NCBI RefSeq assembly: GCF_001436295.1
Contig: NZ_AYYY01000025.1
Span: 1 to 64,000 of the forward strand
DNA: 64,000 bases
Source of the DNA: Paucilactobacillus vaccinostercus DSM 20634
GTDB taxonomy: Bacteria > Bacillota > Bacilli > Lactobacillales > Lactobacillaceae
Direction: 5' to 3'
Shown piece by piece: positions 1-8,401 of this stretch. The notes below the pieces were generated by a model. It made no database searches and had not been told where the DNA came from. It saw nothing but the letters and a program-made list of their open reading frames with translations. The first letter of the stretch is position 1; each line of letters opens with the position of its first letter. Both the position numbers and the translations under genes were made by a program.

Positions 1-297
1 GAACGTAAGTTCCCTATAATATTATAATGAAAACACTGCGAAAAATCGTAGAGCTAGATGAGGTTACAATAAAAAAATGGAAATCATATCAGACCATGTT
101 CACACGTTGATAAGTTTCAATTCCCACTAATATCGTGAAAGCATTTAAGAGCACACTCTGCACGCATTTTTTCGAAAGGCACCCGAACTAAAGCAACAAA
201 AATTCTGGAGGGAGGCTATCTATGATCTCATAGTTACTACATGAATACCCTAGGTGATATAAGCAAAGATGCTACGAATCAATATATCCAAAATCAA
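1..297. other. Intergenic, no gene recognised
   Basis: This AT-rich stretch at the window edge has no open frame with a ribosome binding site that I would defend. It probably belongs to the spacer beyond the yeiH terminator. Confidence 0.5.
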
Positions 298-319
298 AAT
301 AAAAACGCCTTACGGCGTT
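298..319 (-). terminator. Terminator downstream of yeiH
   Basis: Read on the minus strand, AACGCC-GTAA-GGCGTT forms a short hairpin followed by a T-rich tract. It lies about 70 bases past the yeiH stop and suits intrinsic termination of that gene. Confidence 0.6.
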
Positions 320-389
320 AACACATGGGCATTCGTCTACCTGATTAAAATCAGAAGATTTCTGCCATATTTATTATTAAATTATCGAC

Positions 390-1424
390 TTAGAAAAACG
401 TCTTGCTGACAATAATCACAAACGTCAATAGAATCACAGATGAAATACCGGCAGCTAAGAAGGCGTTTTTGCCCCGATGAAGAATTACCTTGAAGTTGAC
501 ACTCATCCCGAGTGCAGCCATGGCCATCCCCAATACAAGGTACGCAATCTTTACAAGCCCATTCAGCGCTTCGGTCCCCATTGGTACAAAGGTCCCAATC
601 ACACTGGCCAAGATGAACCCAGCCATGAACCATGGAATTGGCAATTTTTGCTTTCCAGCAGTTGCCGGATTATCCTTGTTCACCTTGTGTTGATACCAAA
701 CACCGATAATAAACGCCGCTGGGGCCAACATCAGAACCCGTGATAGTTTAGTAATAATAGCGGTATCCAAACTAACTGGGCCACCAGCACCACCCGTTGC
801 AACGGCATGGGCAATTTCATGTAGTGAACCACCAGCCATAATACCGAACTGGGTGGGTGTCATATGCAGTAACGGCTTGAGGCCAATTTCAATCAAAGTA
901 AAGACCGTTCCCAAGATGGCGACAATGGCGACAGCCAATACTTCGTCCTCACGTTTTTGATCAGCTTTATCTTCGCTCACCTGAATTTGGGGTGAAATTC
1001 CCATAACAGCCGCTGCACCACAAATTCCAGTCCCACTTGCTGCTAAGATGGATAGTTGTTCGCTAACCCCCAACTTCCGCGCAATATTATAGGTTAAGAT
1101 AATCGTCCCGGTTACCACGACAATGGCTAAGGTAATCGTCTTCACCCCCGCCTGTGCGAGTTGGATGAGGTTCAGTTTAAATCCTAATAGAATAATTCCT
1201 AAACGCAGGAACTTATTTGAAATAAATCCAATCCCCGCCTTCGACGATTCAATTGCTGGTTGATATACCTGAAGTAACATTCCCAAGATCAGTGAAATCA
1301 CCAGCGCACCAATAATTGCAAAATACGGTAAGCCCGCCAACATTGTCCCAATCGCCGAACAGATCAACGTTAATACAGCGGCTAAGTAAAAACTGCGTGT
1401 CCGCATTACACCAAAAGCTAACAT
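390..1424 (-). CDS. yeiH: YeiH/UPF0324 family membrane exporter
   Basis: A 344-residue, very hydrophobic protein with about ten membrane segments and the Gly-rich half-repeats typical of the UPF0324 (YeiH) family, annotated elsewhere as putative sulfate exporters. The ATG start is backed by a GGGGAG site 9 bases upstream. It is divergently transcribed from a LysR-type gene, the usual arrangement for yeiH with a YeiE/CysL-like regulator, so that neighbour probably controls it. The family is clear from overall character; the exported substrate is only inferred. Confidence 0.85.
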   Translation of the reverse strand: MLAFGVMRTRSFYLAAVLTLICSAIGTMLAGLPYFAIIGALVISLILGMLLQVYQPAIESSKAGIGFISNKFLRLGIILLGFKLNLIQLAQAGVKTITLAIVVVTGTIILTYNIARKLGVSEQLSILAASGTGICGAAAVMGISPQIQVSEDKADQKREDEVLAVAIVAILGTVFTLIEIGLKPLLHMTPTQFGIMAGGSLHEIAHAVATGGAGGPVSLDTAIITKLSRVLMLAPAAFIIGVWYQHKVNKDNPATAGKQKLPIPWFMAGFILASVIGTFVPMGTEALNGLVKIAYLVLGMAMAALGMSVNFKVILHRGKNAFLAAGISSVILLTFVIIVSKTFF

Positions 1425-1458
1425 ATTATTTGTCTCCCCTCTCTTATTTACGTTTCAT

Positions 1459-1486
1459 ATCTTAGCATGATTCTATGATAAGTAAA
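1459..1486 (-). promoter_or_regulatory. Probable yeiH promoter
   Basis: On the minus strand there is a TTTACT -35-like box, a 16-base spacer ending in TGC, and a TAAGAT -10 box. It sits 35-60 bases before the yeiH start, in the spacer shared with the divergent LysR gene. By eye only. Confidence 0.4.
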
Positions 1487-1537
1487 AATTAGTATTTTTT
1501 GTGTTAATATAAGGACAGCTTATAAGGAGATGACACG

Positions 1538-2464
1538 ATGCTTGATAAACGATACCAAACACTTGATTTAATTGCCGAAACCCGATCCTTTACCAAGGCT
1601 GCCGAAAAGCTCTTCATCACACAGCCAGCGGTCTCCCAACAAATTCGGAGTCTAGAAACGGAACTCGGCTTCCCCCTCATCACAAAGGTACACAACCATA
1701 TCGAAATGACGCCAGCCGGCCAATCGTTGGCCGACTACGCTCATCAAGTACAATTGGAAAGTACCAAAGTTCTCAAACAAGTTCACTCCACAACCGATCA
1801 ACGACCGATTCGGCTTGGCTGCACATTATCGCTTAGTTCTTCAATGCTGCCACAGCTGGTCACCCAGCTCAGCACCATGAGTCCACTCATCACCACCCAA
1901 GTTGCCAATACGGGAGCCATCTTATCCGCACTTCGGAATGGAACTATCGATTTCGGCCTCGTTGAAGGAAATTTTAATAAGGAAGAGTTTGATGCCATTC
2001 ACATCCTAGACGAACCATTTGTCGGGGTTACAAGTGCCCATCATCCACTCGCCCAACTAACCCACGTCACCCTTGACGATCTCATTGATGTTGCCCTGCT
2101 CATTCGGGAATCAGGATCTGGCACCCGTAATATCTTTGCCAACTGGTTAGCTACCCAAAACTACCGCGTTCACGACTTCCATCAAATTATCGAAATTGGG
2201 AATCCGTCTCCCATCATAAAGCTACTCCTCAGTGGGTTCGGTGTAAGTTTCATGTACCGATCACTTGTGCATCACGAATTAAAAAACGGGCAACTCATTG
2301 AGTTACCCGTCACTGATTTTTCAATTCAACATCCAATTAATTTGGTCTATCTAAAGGACAGTTATTTCGCCGAAGACTATCAACAAATTGCAACCTTGAT
2401 TCAGCCTTCCTCTTTCACAGAAACGCGTGATCGTAAACCGAGCGCCGCCAAAAAGTCAAAGTAG
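1538..2464 (+). CDS. LysR family transcriptional regulator
   Basis: A 308-residue LysR-type regulator. Residues 1-60 carry the winged helix-turn-helix, with the signature SFTKAAEKLFITQPAVSQQI; the rest is the periplasmic-binding-protein-like effector domain. The start has an AAGGAG site. It is divergent from yeiH, which it most likely regulates; E. coli YeiE and B. subtilis CysL are the closest functional parallels, but the effector is not deducible. Its last 64 bases overlap the convergent acetyltransferase gene, and the final residues are Lys/Ser-rich. Confidence 0.9.
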   Translation: MLDKRYQTLDLIAETRSFTKAAEKLFITQPAVSQQIRSLETELGFPLITKVHNHIEMTPAGQSLADYAHQVQLESTKVLKQVHSTTDQRPIRLGCTLSLSSSMLPQLVTQLSTMSPLITTQVANTGAILSALRNGTIDFGLVEGNFNKEEFDAIHILDEPFVGVTSAHHPLAQLTHVTLDDLIDVALLIRESGSGTRNIFANWLATQNYRVHDFHQIIEIGNPSPIIKLLLSGFGVSFMYRSLVHHELKNGQLIELPVTDFSIQHPINLVYLKDSYFAEDYQQIATLIQPSSFTETRDRKPSAAKKSK

Positions 2465-2937
2465 TCTTCAAGTGACACCTGTTGACTACTTCTTAATAGA
2501 TGGAACACACCACCCAGTGTATCACTCAGATACCCAGAATCCATTAACCCATTACGCAGGTAAAAATCATAACGCCGCTGACGATCAGTTCGGTTATTTG
2601 CATGAACATCAAGAACTTCGCTCTCTAAAATAATCCCGTTCATAAAGCGCTGTGTCAGATACGAAATCGCCTGTGATCCCAGTCCATCTCCGCGCCGATC
2701 AGGATCAACCGCTAGATAAAGGATAAAGGCCTTGCTATCGTCAACACTGACAACATAGTAAACAATGCCGATATTCGTCTGGTTTTGCTGAATAAGTGCA
2801 GCGTGCGCCCGACTACTTGGATCATCACTAAGCATGTACAGCTTGTCCGTACGCATCTGTTCCGCCGCAGGAAATGAGTCTTCATAAATTTGCGTCCAGT
2901 ACGCACGTTGGTTCCCCACCGGGGTTAAAGTAATCAT
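2401..2937 (-). CDS. GNAT family N-acetyltransferase
   Basis: A 178-residue GNAT-fold acetyltransferase. The acetyl-CoA pyrophosphate loop is DPDRRGDGLGSQ near residues 76-87, preceded by the LYLAV beta strand. The ATG has an AAGGAG site. Its 3' end overlaps the convergent LysR gene by 64 bases. The acceptor substrate cannot be told from sequence. The family assignment is firm. Confidence 0.85.
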   Translation of the reverse strand: MITLTPVGNQRAYWTQIYEDSFPAAEQMRTDKLYMLSDDPSSRAHAALIQQNQTNIGIVYYVVSVDDSKAFILYLAVDPDRRGDGLGSQAISYLTQRFMNGIILESEVLDVHANNRTDRQRRYDFYLRNGLMDSGYLSDTLGGVFHLLRSSQQVSLEDYFDFLAALGLRSRVSVKEEG

Positions 2938-3017
2938 TTGATTGAACTCCTTTATTATTTCGTTACGTTAATTATAACGAATATGATGTGGGAAAACGAT
3001 TAATTTAATTTCAACCA

Positions 3018-3050
3018 TAAAAAAAGGGCTGCTAATCTGTTCACAGTCCC
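3018..3050 (-). terminator. Terminator downstream of first tagD
   Basis: On the minus strand a GGGACTG/CAGCCC hairpin with one bulged base is followed by seven T residues. It lies just past the tagD stop. Confidence 0.65.
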
Positions 3051-3063
3051 GTTCATGATTACG

Positions 3064-3456
3064 TTAATCAGCTGTATTTAAGTCGTGTTTGATTTGTGTC
3101 GTCGAAACGCCCTCGGTCCGCGGCAAGTAAATGACATCGTAGTATTGTTTTAAATCATCAAACTGACCAGTCCAGTCATTGCCCATCACCAAGGCATCAA
3201 CATGGTATTTTCGGGCGTCACTTACCTTTTGATCCCAGGAGGTTTCGGGGATGACCAAATCTACATATTTGATTGCCTCTAACATGAATCGTCGATCTTC
3301 ATAACTCGTGTAGGCCCGTTTCCCCTTCACTGCGTTAAATTCATCAGTCGCCAAACCGACAATTAATCGATCACCATAGGAAGCAGCCCGTTGGAGTAAC
3401 CTAATATGTCCCTTATGTAATAGGTCAAAGGTGCCATAAGTAATAATTGTTTTCAT
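3064..3456 (-). CDS. tagD: Glycerol-3-phosphate cytidylyltransferase (copy 1)
   Basis: TagD makes CDP-glycerol from CTP and glycerol-3-phosphate in the cytoplasm, the activated donor for glycerol-phosphate polymers or decorations. The 130-residue protein has the nucleotidyltransferase HKGH motif at residues 14-17 and the C-terminal RTEGVSTTQIK motif that matches the family's RTxGISTT signature. I start it at the ATG at 3456, which has GGAG 8 bases upstream; an in-frame GTG nine bases earlier overlaps that site. A paralogue, roughly 70% identical by eye, lies at 11113-11499 inside the polysaccharide locus. This copy is a single gene with its own terminator. Confidence 0.9.
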   Translation of the reverse strand: MKTIITYGTFDLLHKGHIRLLQRAASYGDRLIVGLATDEFNAVKGKRAYTSYEDRRFMLEAIKYVDLVIPETSWDQKVSDARKYHVDALVMGNDWTGQFDDLKQYYDVIYLPRTEGVSTTQIKHDLNTAD

Positions 3457-3684
3457 AATAATCACTCCTCATATAGTGTTATATAAGACGGGGTATCTTT
3501 TGTAGTATAACATATAGAATAAAATAAGTGGTGTTTACACGCTCTTAAGGGCCACTACCATAAACTCAAAGAAATATTTAAAATCGCCTTAATTTTATAT
3601 TTTTACTCCCATAACTAAGCCTAGGCGGGTATAATAAACGAGAATGTTCCAAAAATCATAAAAAATACGAGGCATAATTAACTA

Positions 3685-5079
3685 ATGGATCAAGAAGAGA
3701 CCCGGGTCAACAGACGCCGGAACACACATAATCATAAACAGCAAAAGCCCCAGAAGCATCAACATCATTGGATTCGCTGGGTGGTCGGCGTTGTCGCTAT
3801 CCTCCTCTTAGCCGCTGTTGGGTACGAATACCATAAGGTGCACTCTACGGCTACTGGTATCTTCAGTAATAGTAGCAGTAAGGTCAGCAAGAAATTGCAA
3901 GAAGGTAAACCCGTATCCGTTCTTTTGATGGGCCTTGATACCGGTGCACTGGGTCGCGCAAATACTGGTGGTAACACCGATACACTTGAAGTTGTGACCG
4001 TTAACCCGAAAAAGGAAACCATCACGATGACCAGTGTGCCGCGTGATACGCTGGTCAAGGTCAAAACCTCTAAGGGGGCCGACTACGTTAAGATCAATGC
4101 CGCCTACGCCATTGGCGGTCCCAAGCAAACCGTCAAACAGGTTAAAGAACTGCTAAATATCCCAATTGATTACTACGCGATTGTTAACATGGGCGTCCTC
4201 AAGAAAGTCGTGAACGCGGTTGGCGGTGTAACCGTTGATAATCCATTTGCCTTTACGTATGAAGGTCACCATTTCCCTAAAGGAAAACAAAAGTTGAATG
4301 GAAATAACGCTCTGAAATACTCACGGATGCGTTACGATGATCCTAATAACGATTACGGTCGTCAAAAACGACAACAACAAGTGATTAAGTCAGTCATCAA
4401 GGAGTTAAAGGGTCTCGGTTCAGTTAGTGCTGTGAACAAAATTTTAGATGCCGCTAAACAAGGTGTGCGAACCAACATTCCAATTAATAGTTTAGCAACG
4501 CTATACGCTAACTACCACAAGTCAATGAAACATGTTAAGACCTATCATTTCCAAGGATTGAATGCGACGATCAGTGGCACATCCTTCCAAATTGCATCAC
4601 CAAAGGAAATTAATCGTGTTTCTAAACTAATCCGTCATGCTTTAGGATTGAAGTACACTAAGGTCACTAATAATGAAACTGCCATGTACGACGGACAATC
4701 AAACTATGACGGTATTACCAATGTTGATTTCATCCTGCCCAACAACGCAGAATATAACGTTGCAGGCAGTGGTTCTTCAAGTTCAAGTAAGTCGAGTTCA
4801 ACTAAATCGACATCTACGACCTATGGCACACACTCTGGTACAACTGGATCAACGACTGGTACCACAGCCAGCAAGTCGACAGGGACTGGTACCACGGGTA
4901 CAACGACCTATGGCAACTATACCACTCGTCATGTAAGTGGCACTGGTACAACAACGGGTGCCACTAGCACGAGCGGAAACACCGGTACAGGTACTGCAAC
5001 AACTACAACCGGTGGAACCACAACTGCTACTGGTACGGGCACGACCACCGGTACGACTGCTGGTGCTACTAGTAACTAA
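3685..5079 (+). CDS. LCP (LytR-CpsA-Psr) family wall-polymer ligase
   Basis: LCP proteins transfer lipid-linked teichoic acid or capsule onto peptidoglycan at the outer membrane face. This 464-residue protein has a basic cytoplasmic N-terminus (His/Lys-rich, residues 1-28), a membrane anchor near 31-48, then the LCP domain at about 75-310. The domain includes the LLMGLDTG strand, SVPRDT with the conserved Arg, and the Arg-rich YSRMRYDD and GRQKRQQQ stretches that bind the pyrophosphate. Residues from about 357 to the end are an unusual Ser, then Thr/Gly, low-complexity tail. The GAGG ribosome site is weak and somewhat distant. It lies beside tagD and the polysaccharide locus, which supports a role in attaching that polymer. 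Confidence 0.92.
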   Translation: MDQEETRVNRRRNTHNHKQQKPQKHQHHWIRWVVGVVAILLLAAVGYEYHKVHSTATGIFSNSSSKVSKKLQEGKPVSVLLMGLDTGALGRANTGGNTDTLEVVTVNPKKETITMTSVPRDTLVKVKTSKGADYVKINAAYAIGGPKQTVKQVKELLNIPIDYYAIVNMGVLKKVVNAVGGVTVDNPFAFTYEGHHFPKGKQKLNGNNALKYSRMRYDDPNNDYGRQKRQQQVIKSVIKELKGLGSVSAVNKILDAAKQGVRTNIPINSLATLYANYHKSMKHVKTYHFQGLNATISGTSFQIASPKEINRVSKLIRHALGLKYTKVTNNETAMYDGQSNYDGITNVDFILPNNAEYNVAGSGSSSSSKSSSTKSTSTTYGTHSGTTGSTTGTTASKSTGTGTTGTTTYGNYTTRHVSGTGTTTGATSTSGNTGTGTATTTTGGTTTATGTGTTTGTTAGATSN

Positions 5080-5107
5080 GTTTTTCTCTTGTTCCAGCCT
5101 ACGTATT

Positions 5108-5176
5108 AAAAAATCCCTTTACATGTTCTCAAGTGAAACAGCACAATTCACTTGAGAATCTGTAGAGGGATTTTTA
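5108..5176 (+). terminator. Terminator after LCP gene
   Basis: A long imperfect hairpin: AAAAATCCCTTTACA and TTCTCAAGTGA pair with TCACTTGAGAA and TGTAGAGGGATTTTT. A-runs on one side and T-runs on the other let it act in both directions. Confidence 0.8.
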
Positions 5177-5200
5177 TTACATATTTTAATGTCACTTCGT

Positions 5201-5267
5201 AAGCACCTGTGAATAGCGGCGATAAAATGTAGGAAACGACATTTTGGTGCCGCTATTGACAAGCACC
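5201..5267. other. Conserved-looking hairpin flanked by direct repeats
   Basis: AATAGCGGC (5212-5220) pairs with GCCGCTATT (5249-5257), and AAAATGT (5224-5230) pairs with ACATTTT (5239-5245), separated by a symmetric 3/3 internal loop. AAGCACC occurs at 5201-5207 and again at 5261-5267. It has no T-run, so it is not a plain terminator. Function unknown. Confidence 0.5.
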
Positions 5268-5324
5268 CAATAACAGACCGACTATAATTGTAAATAGCAG
5301 CGGTTAAGTTAGTGCCGTTTTCAT

Positions 5325-6290
5325 TTAGTCATTTTTAAACGAACTTGAATATTTATCTTTTTCAATCTCAAATCGCGGTCTCTTTTTGGTTTCGGTAAAA
5401 ATCTTTCCAATATACTCCCCAAGTACACTCAATGCCAATAATTGAACACCGCCAATAAACCAAATTGAGATCATTAGGGATGACCATCCAGGTGTTACGT
5501 TTCCTAAGACATGACTAACAAGTGTATAAATCATCAGACCTACACTCATTAACACTATCAATACACCTAAATACATTATCATTCGAATCGGTGCAATTGA
5601 AAATGAAGTAATACCATCCATTGCAAAACTCAGCATTTTTTTCAGTGGATATTTGGAAGTGCCAGCAAATCTTTTTTTTCGAGCATAGTACACTTTAGTG
5701 CTCTGGTATCCAATCAACGGAACAATACCTCGTAAAAATAAATTACGTTCAGAATACTTAAGTAACCCCTTAATAGCGCGATTACTCATTAAACGATAAT
5801 CGGCATGATTAGGTATCATATCAACACCCATTTTTTTCATAGTTCCATAAAATAACTCGGCAGTTTTACGTTTAAAAAACGTGTCCGTATCACGATTATT
5901 ACGAACAGCATATACTACGTCATTCCCATTACTGTATGCCTCGACCATTCTGGGAATGATATTAACATCATCTTGAAGATCTGCATCGATTGTGATTGCC
6001 ATATTAGCATGTTTTGAAGCCATTTCTAAACCAGCCAATAGTGCATTTTGATGACCAAAATTCCGACTAAATTTCAATCCTGTCACAATTGAGCTCTCAT
6101 CACTTAATTGCTCAATAATTGACCACGTATTGTCATAACTGCCATCGTCAACATACAATATTCGACTATCTGAACCGATTAATTTTTGTACAATCTGATC
6201 ATTAATTATGGACGTAAGTTGCTTATTTGTCTCCAATAAAACCTGTTCTTCGTTGTAGCATGGAACTACAATTGTTAAGTTACTAAGCAT
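5325..6290 (-). CDS. GtrB/CsbB-like bactoprenol glycosyltransferase (copy 1)
   Basis: A 321-residue GT2 enzyme expected to transfer a sugar from a nucleotide donor to undecaprenyl phosphate on the cytoplasmic face. The catalytic half has VDDGSYD, FSRNFGHQNALLAGL and DADLQDD, the GtrB/CsbB/YkcC signature. Two membrane helices follow near 235-290. The ATG has a GGAAAGG site. It is the last gene of the minus-strand locus, separated by 348 bases from the PTPS-related membrane protein and YfhO. In B. subtilis, CsbB works with YfhO, so this group may form a lipid-linked glycosylation pathway. A second family member is at 20694-21626. Confidence 0.85.
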   Translation of the reverse strand: MLSNLTIVVPCYNEEQVLLETNKQLTSIINDQIVQKLIGSDSRILYVDDGSYDNTWSIIEQLSDESSIVTGLKFSRNFGHQNALLAGLEMASKHANMAITIDADLQDDVNIIPRMVEAYSNGNDVVYAVRNNRDTDTFFKRKTAELFYGTMKKMGVDMIPNHADYRLMSNRAIKGLLKYSERNLFLRGIVPLIGYQSTKVYYARKKRFAGTSKYPLKKMLSFAMDGITSFSIAPIRMIMYLGVLIVLMSVGLMIYTLVSHVLGNVTPGWSSLMISIWFIGGVQLLALSVLGEYIGKIFTETKKRPRFEIEKDKYSSSFKND

Positions 6291-6638
6291 TGTTTATCCT
6301 TTCCCAAAAGTGGTTCTCGAATTTATCAAGCAATAGATTTAAATTAAAACACTTGTAACAAGTATAGCAGTTTCCCTTTTCAAGGTTTTCCACTCTTCTA
6401 GTAGTTGCTATGCTACTCTCAAGAATACCCTATTGCTTTATTCATATCGATCAAGTTGCGTCCCCAAAAAGCATTTATCATAGTTTACATAAGACATATC
6501 ATCTTGTGGTTAATTCTTTCATAGATTGAGTGTCTTTAACACTCCTAGTTCTAATTCCTAATATAAAATCGGTAAAATCATAGTGTGTAAATGCCACTAA
6601 TCGATTAAACATGCACCAAAAATAGAACTTCGTGTCTC
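6291..6638. other. 348-base spacer inside the polysaccharide locus
   Basis: No supported gene. It contains small dyads such as ACTTGTAACAAGT and AGTAG/CTACT, but no convincing promoter or terminator. It may separate the final glycosyltransferase as its own transcription unit. Confidence 0.4.
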
Positions 6639-8375
6639 TCAAATTTTATCATCGTCATGAATATTAACAAAATTACTAAAAGACTTTTTGCTTCTAAAGT
6701 CTTTTCTAAAAAAGCAAATCCAAATAAGTCCTAATATGCTTGCTAATGTTACAAGAATTGAAATCATATCCATTTTTGACATTGAATACTTTACCGTATA
6801 CGTATCAGAATTATGCTTTCCAGTTTTCAATTGAATTAACCCATTGGAGGATTCATCTATTTTCATACGATTTTTACCAACCATTACAACAACGTTATCA
6901 TAATAAGCAAACGGTAATTCAATTACAGCATTACTAGAAATTCGATGTTTTAAGTGAAATTTAATACTACTTTGATCCGTATTTCTTGCAAAATGAACGA
7001 TCTTTCCATTTATATATCCGTTTCCATTAATTATGTTGTTCAAATTCTTTATAGCCTTTCGAGGCGTATATTGATCCAAATAATATCCGGAAATATTAGT
7101 TTCTCTATTTATATTTTTTGAATCAAATGTATACTCACTTTGGTTCGAATCCGGTGAATTCACAAGAGCAACAACACTTGAATACCAAGGTACAACAACT
7201 AATCCTATCAATATAACAATTTGCATACCACTATGATGGTTGATATGCGCAGAATCTTCAATAGTATCGATTATTAAATTCGCACCAACAAAAGATAGTA
7301 ATAACGTTCCGATGCTTAAAATTCTAAATGGAAATTGAATTACATTAATCGGTGTATTATCAAAAAGACTCCAAGGAAACAATGATGAAGCCATCAAAAA
7401 AATTAAAATACCAATCCAAAATAGAATGTAATTTAATTTATTCATTTTTTTTAAGTTCATTACACCAAAAACACAAATAGCCACACAAACGAATCCGATA
7501 CCATAATAGTTAGAAAAATTTACATTACGTAAAACATTATTATCCAAACTAGACATCAAAATTTTTGAAAAGGCACCAGGCGAAAAGGGCATTTTTGATG
7601 GTTGCGGAAATTTTTGCATCAATTCTTGTTCTAGGAACGGTATTAAATACGCAGCAGAACATAGAACAGTAGCAATTACAGCTTTGATCATAGATAGTAG
7701 ACGAGAAATTTTCCCATTTATGTTCCAAAATGAACACAGGAAAACTAACGCAAAAAATAATGTGACTATAAAAGTACTTAACACATGGGAAAAAATTAAT
7801 AATGTCATTCCAAGTGTAAGAAACGGCCAATTTTTTCTATTACCAAACATAACTTCATAAAACCCATACAAACTAATGGGTAGGAATACTGTTGCTAAAA
7901 ATTCTCCCAAAGCAAATCGTGTGTAAATATCAATGGTTCTGTATGTGGCAAATACATACAGAATAGAAAACAGCAACGCCTTTTTATCACTACTCGTCAT
8001 TCTTTTTCCGACGAAGAAAGTGACCAAAAAAGTCAGCCAAGTATAAAACGCAATTCCAAGATATATCGCTGCAACTGGACTAACTATAAATCTTAACAAT
8101 GCAAATGGAATTAAAGTAAACCAAGGATAAAATAAATTCACGGGATATCCAATTTTTGCGAAAGTATGTGTACTTAATACTGGAAAAAAATTCCCTTCTT
8201 TGAAGTTTTCATAAATTTCATTAATTCTTGCAATATGATATGGTGCATCATCACTGCTTAAAATAATACCATGGCTAGCAACGGGAAATACAAAGACAAA
8301 ACTTAGCACAATAAAAAGTACAGTAAAAACAAACATCTTCACTACATGTGTATCACGAAAATACATTTTAAACAT
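6639..8375 (-). CDS. PTPS-related polytopic membrane protein, possible GT-C glycosyltransferase
   Basis: A 578-residue membrane protein with about ten to twelve helices, an acidic motif in the first outer loop (SSDDAPYHIARINEI) as in GT-C enzymes, a C-terminal extracytoplasmic beta-rich segment near 400-530, and a final helix before a basic tail. It resembles the membrane family Pfam calls '6-pyruvoyl-tetrahydropterin synthase related', a historical name that does not imply pterin chemistry. The ATG has AGAGG 8 bases upstream. It follows yfhO by 26 bases, so the two are probably co-transcribed and may both use polyprenyl-phosphate sugars outside the cell. Function inferred. Confidence 0.7.
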   Translation of the reverse strand: MFKMYFRDTHVVKMFVFTVLFIVLSFVFVFPVASHGIILSSDDAPYHIARINEIYENFKEGNFFPVLSTHTFAKIGYPVNLFYPWFTLIPFALLRFIVSPVAAIYLGIAFYTWLTFLVTFFVGKRMTSSDKKALLFSILYVFATYRTIDIYTRFALGEFLATVFLPISLYGFYEVMFGNRKNWPFLTLGMTLLIFSHVLSTFIVTLFFALVFLCSFWNINGKISRLLSMIKAVIATVLCSAAYLIPFLEQELMQKFPQPSKMPFSPGAFSKILMSSLDNNVLRNVNFSNYYGIGFVCVAICVFGVMNLKKMNKLNYILFWIGILIFLMASSLFPWSLFDNTPINVIQFPFRILSIGTLLLSFVGANLIIDTIEDSAHINHHSGMQIVILIGLVVVPWYSSVVALVNSPDSNQSEYTFDSKNINRETNISGYYLDQYTPRKAIKNLNNIINGNGYINGKIVHFARNTDQSSIKFHLKHRISSNAVIELPFAYYDNVVVMVGKNRMKIDESSNGLIQLKTGKHNSDTYTVKYSMSKMDMISILVTLASILGLIWICFFRKDFRSKKSFSNFVNIHDDDKI

Positions 8376-8401
8376 AAAAACAGCCTCTACTCACAAATAA
8401 T

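Noticed and set aside
6639-8375. Reading the PTPS-related protein as a pterin enzyme
   Set aside because: The Pfam-style name is historical; the protein is a polytopic membrane protein without T-fold motifs.
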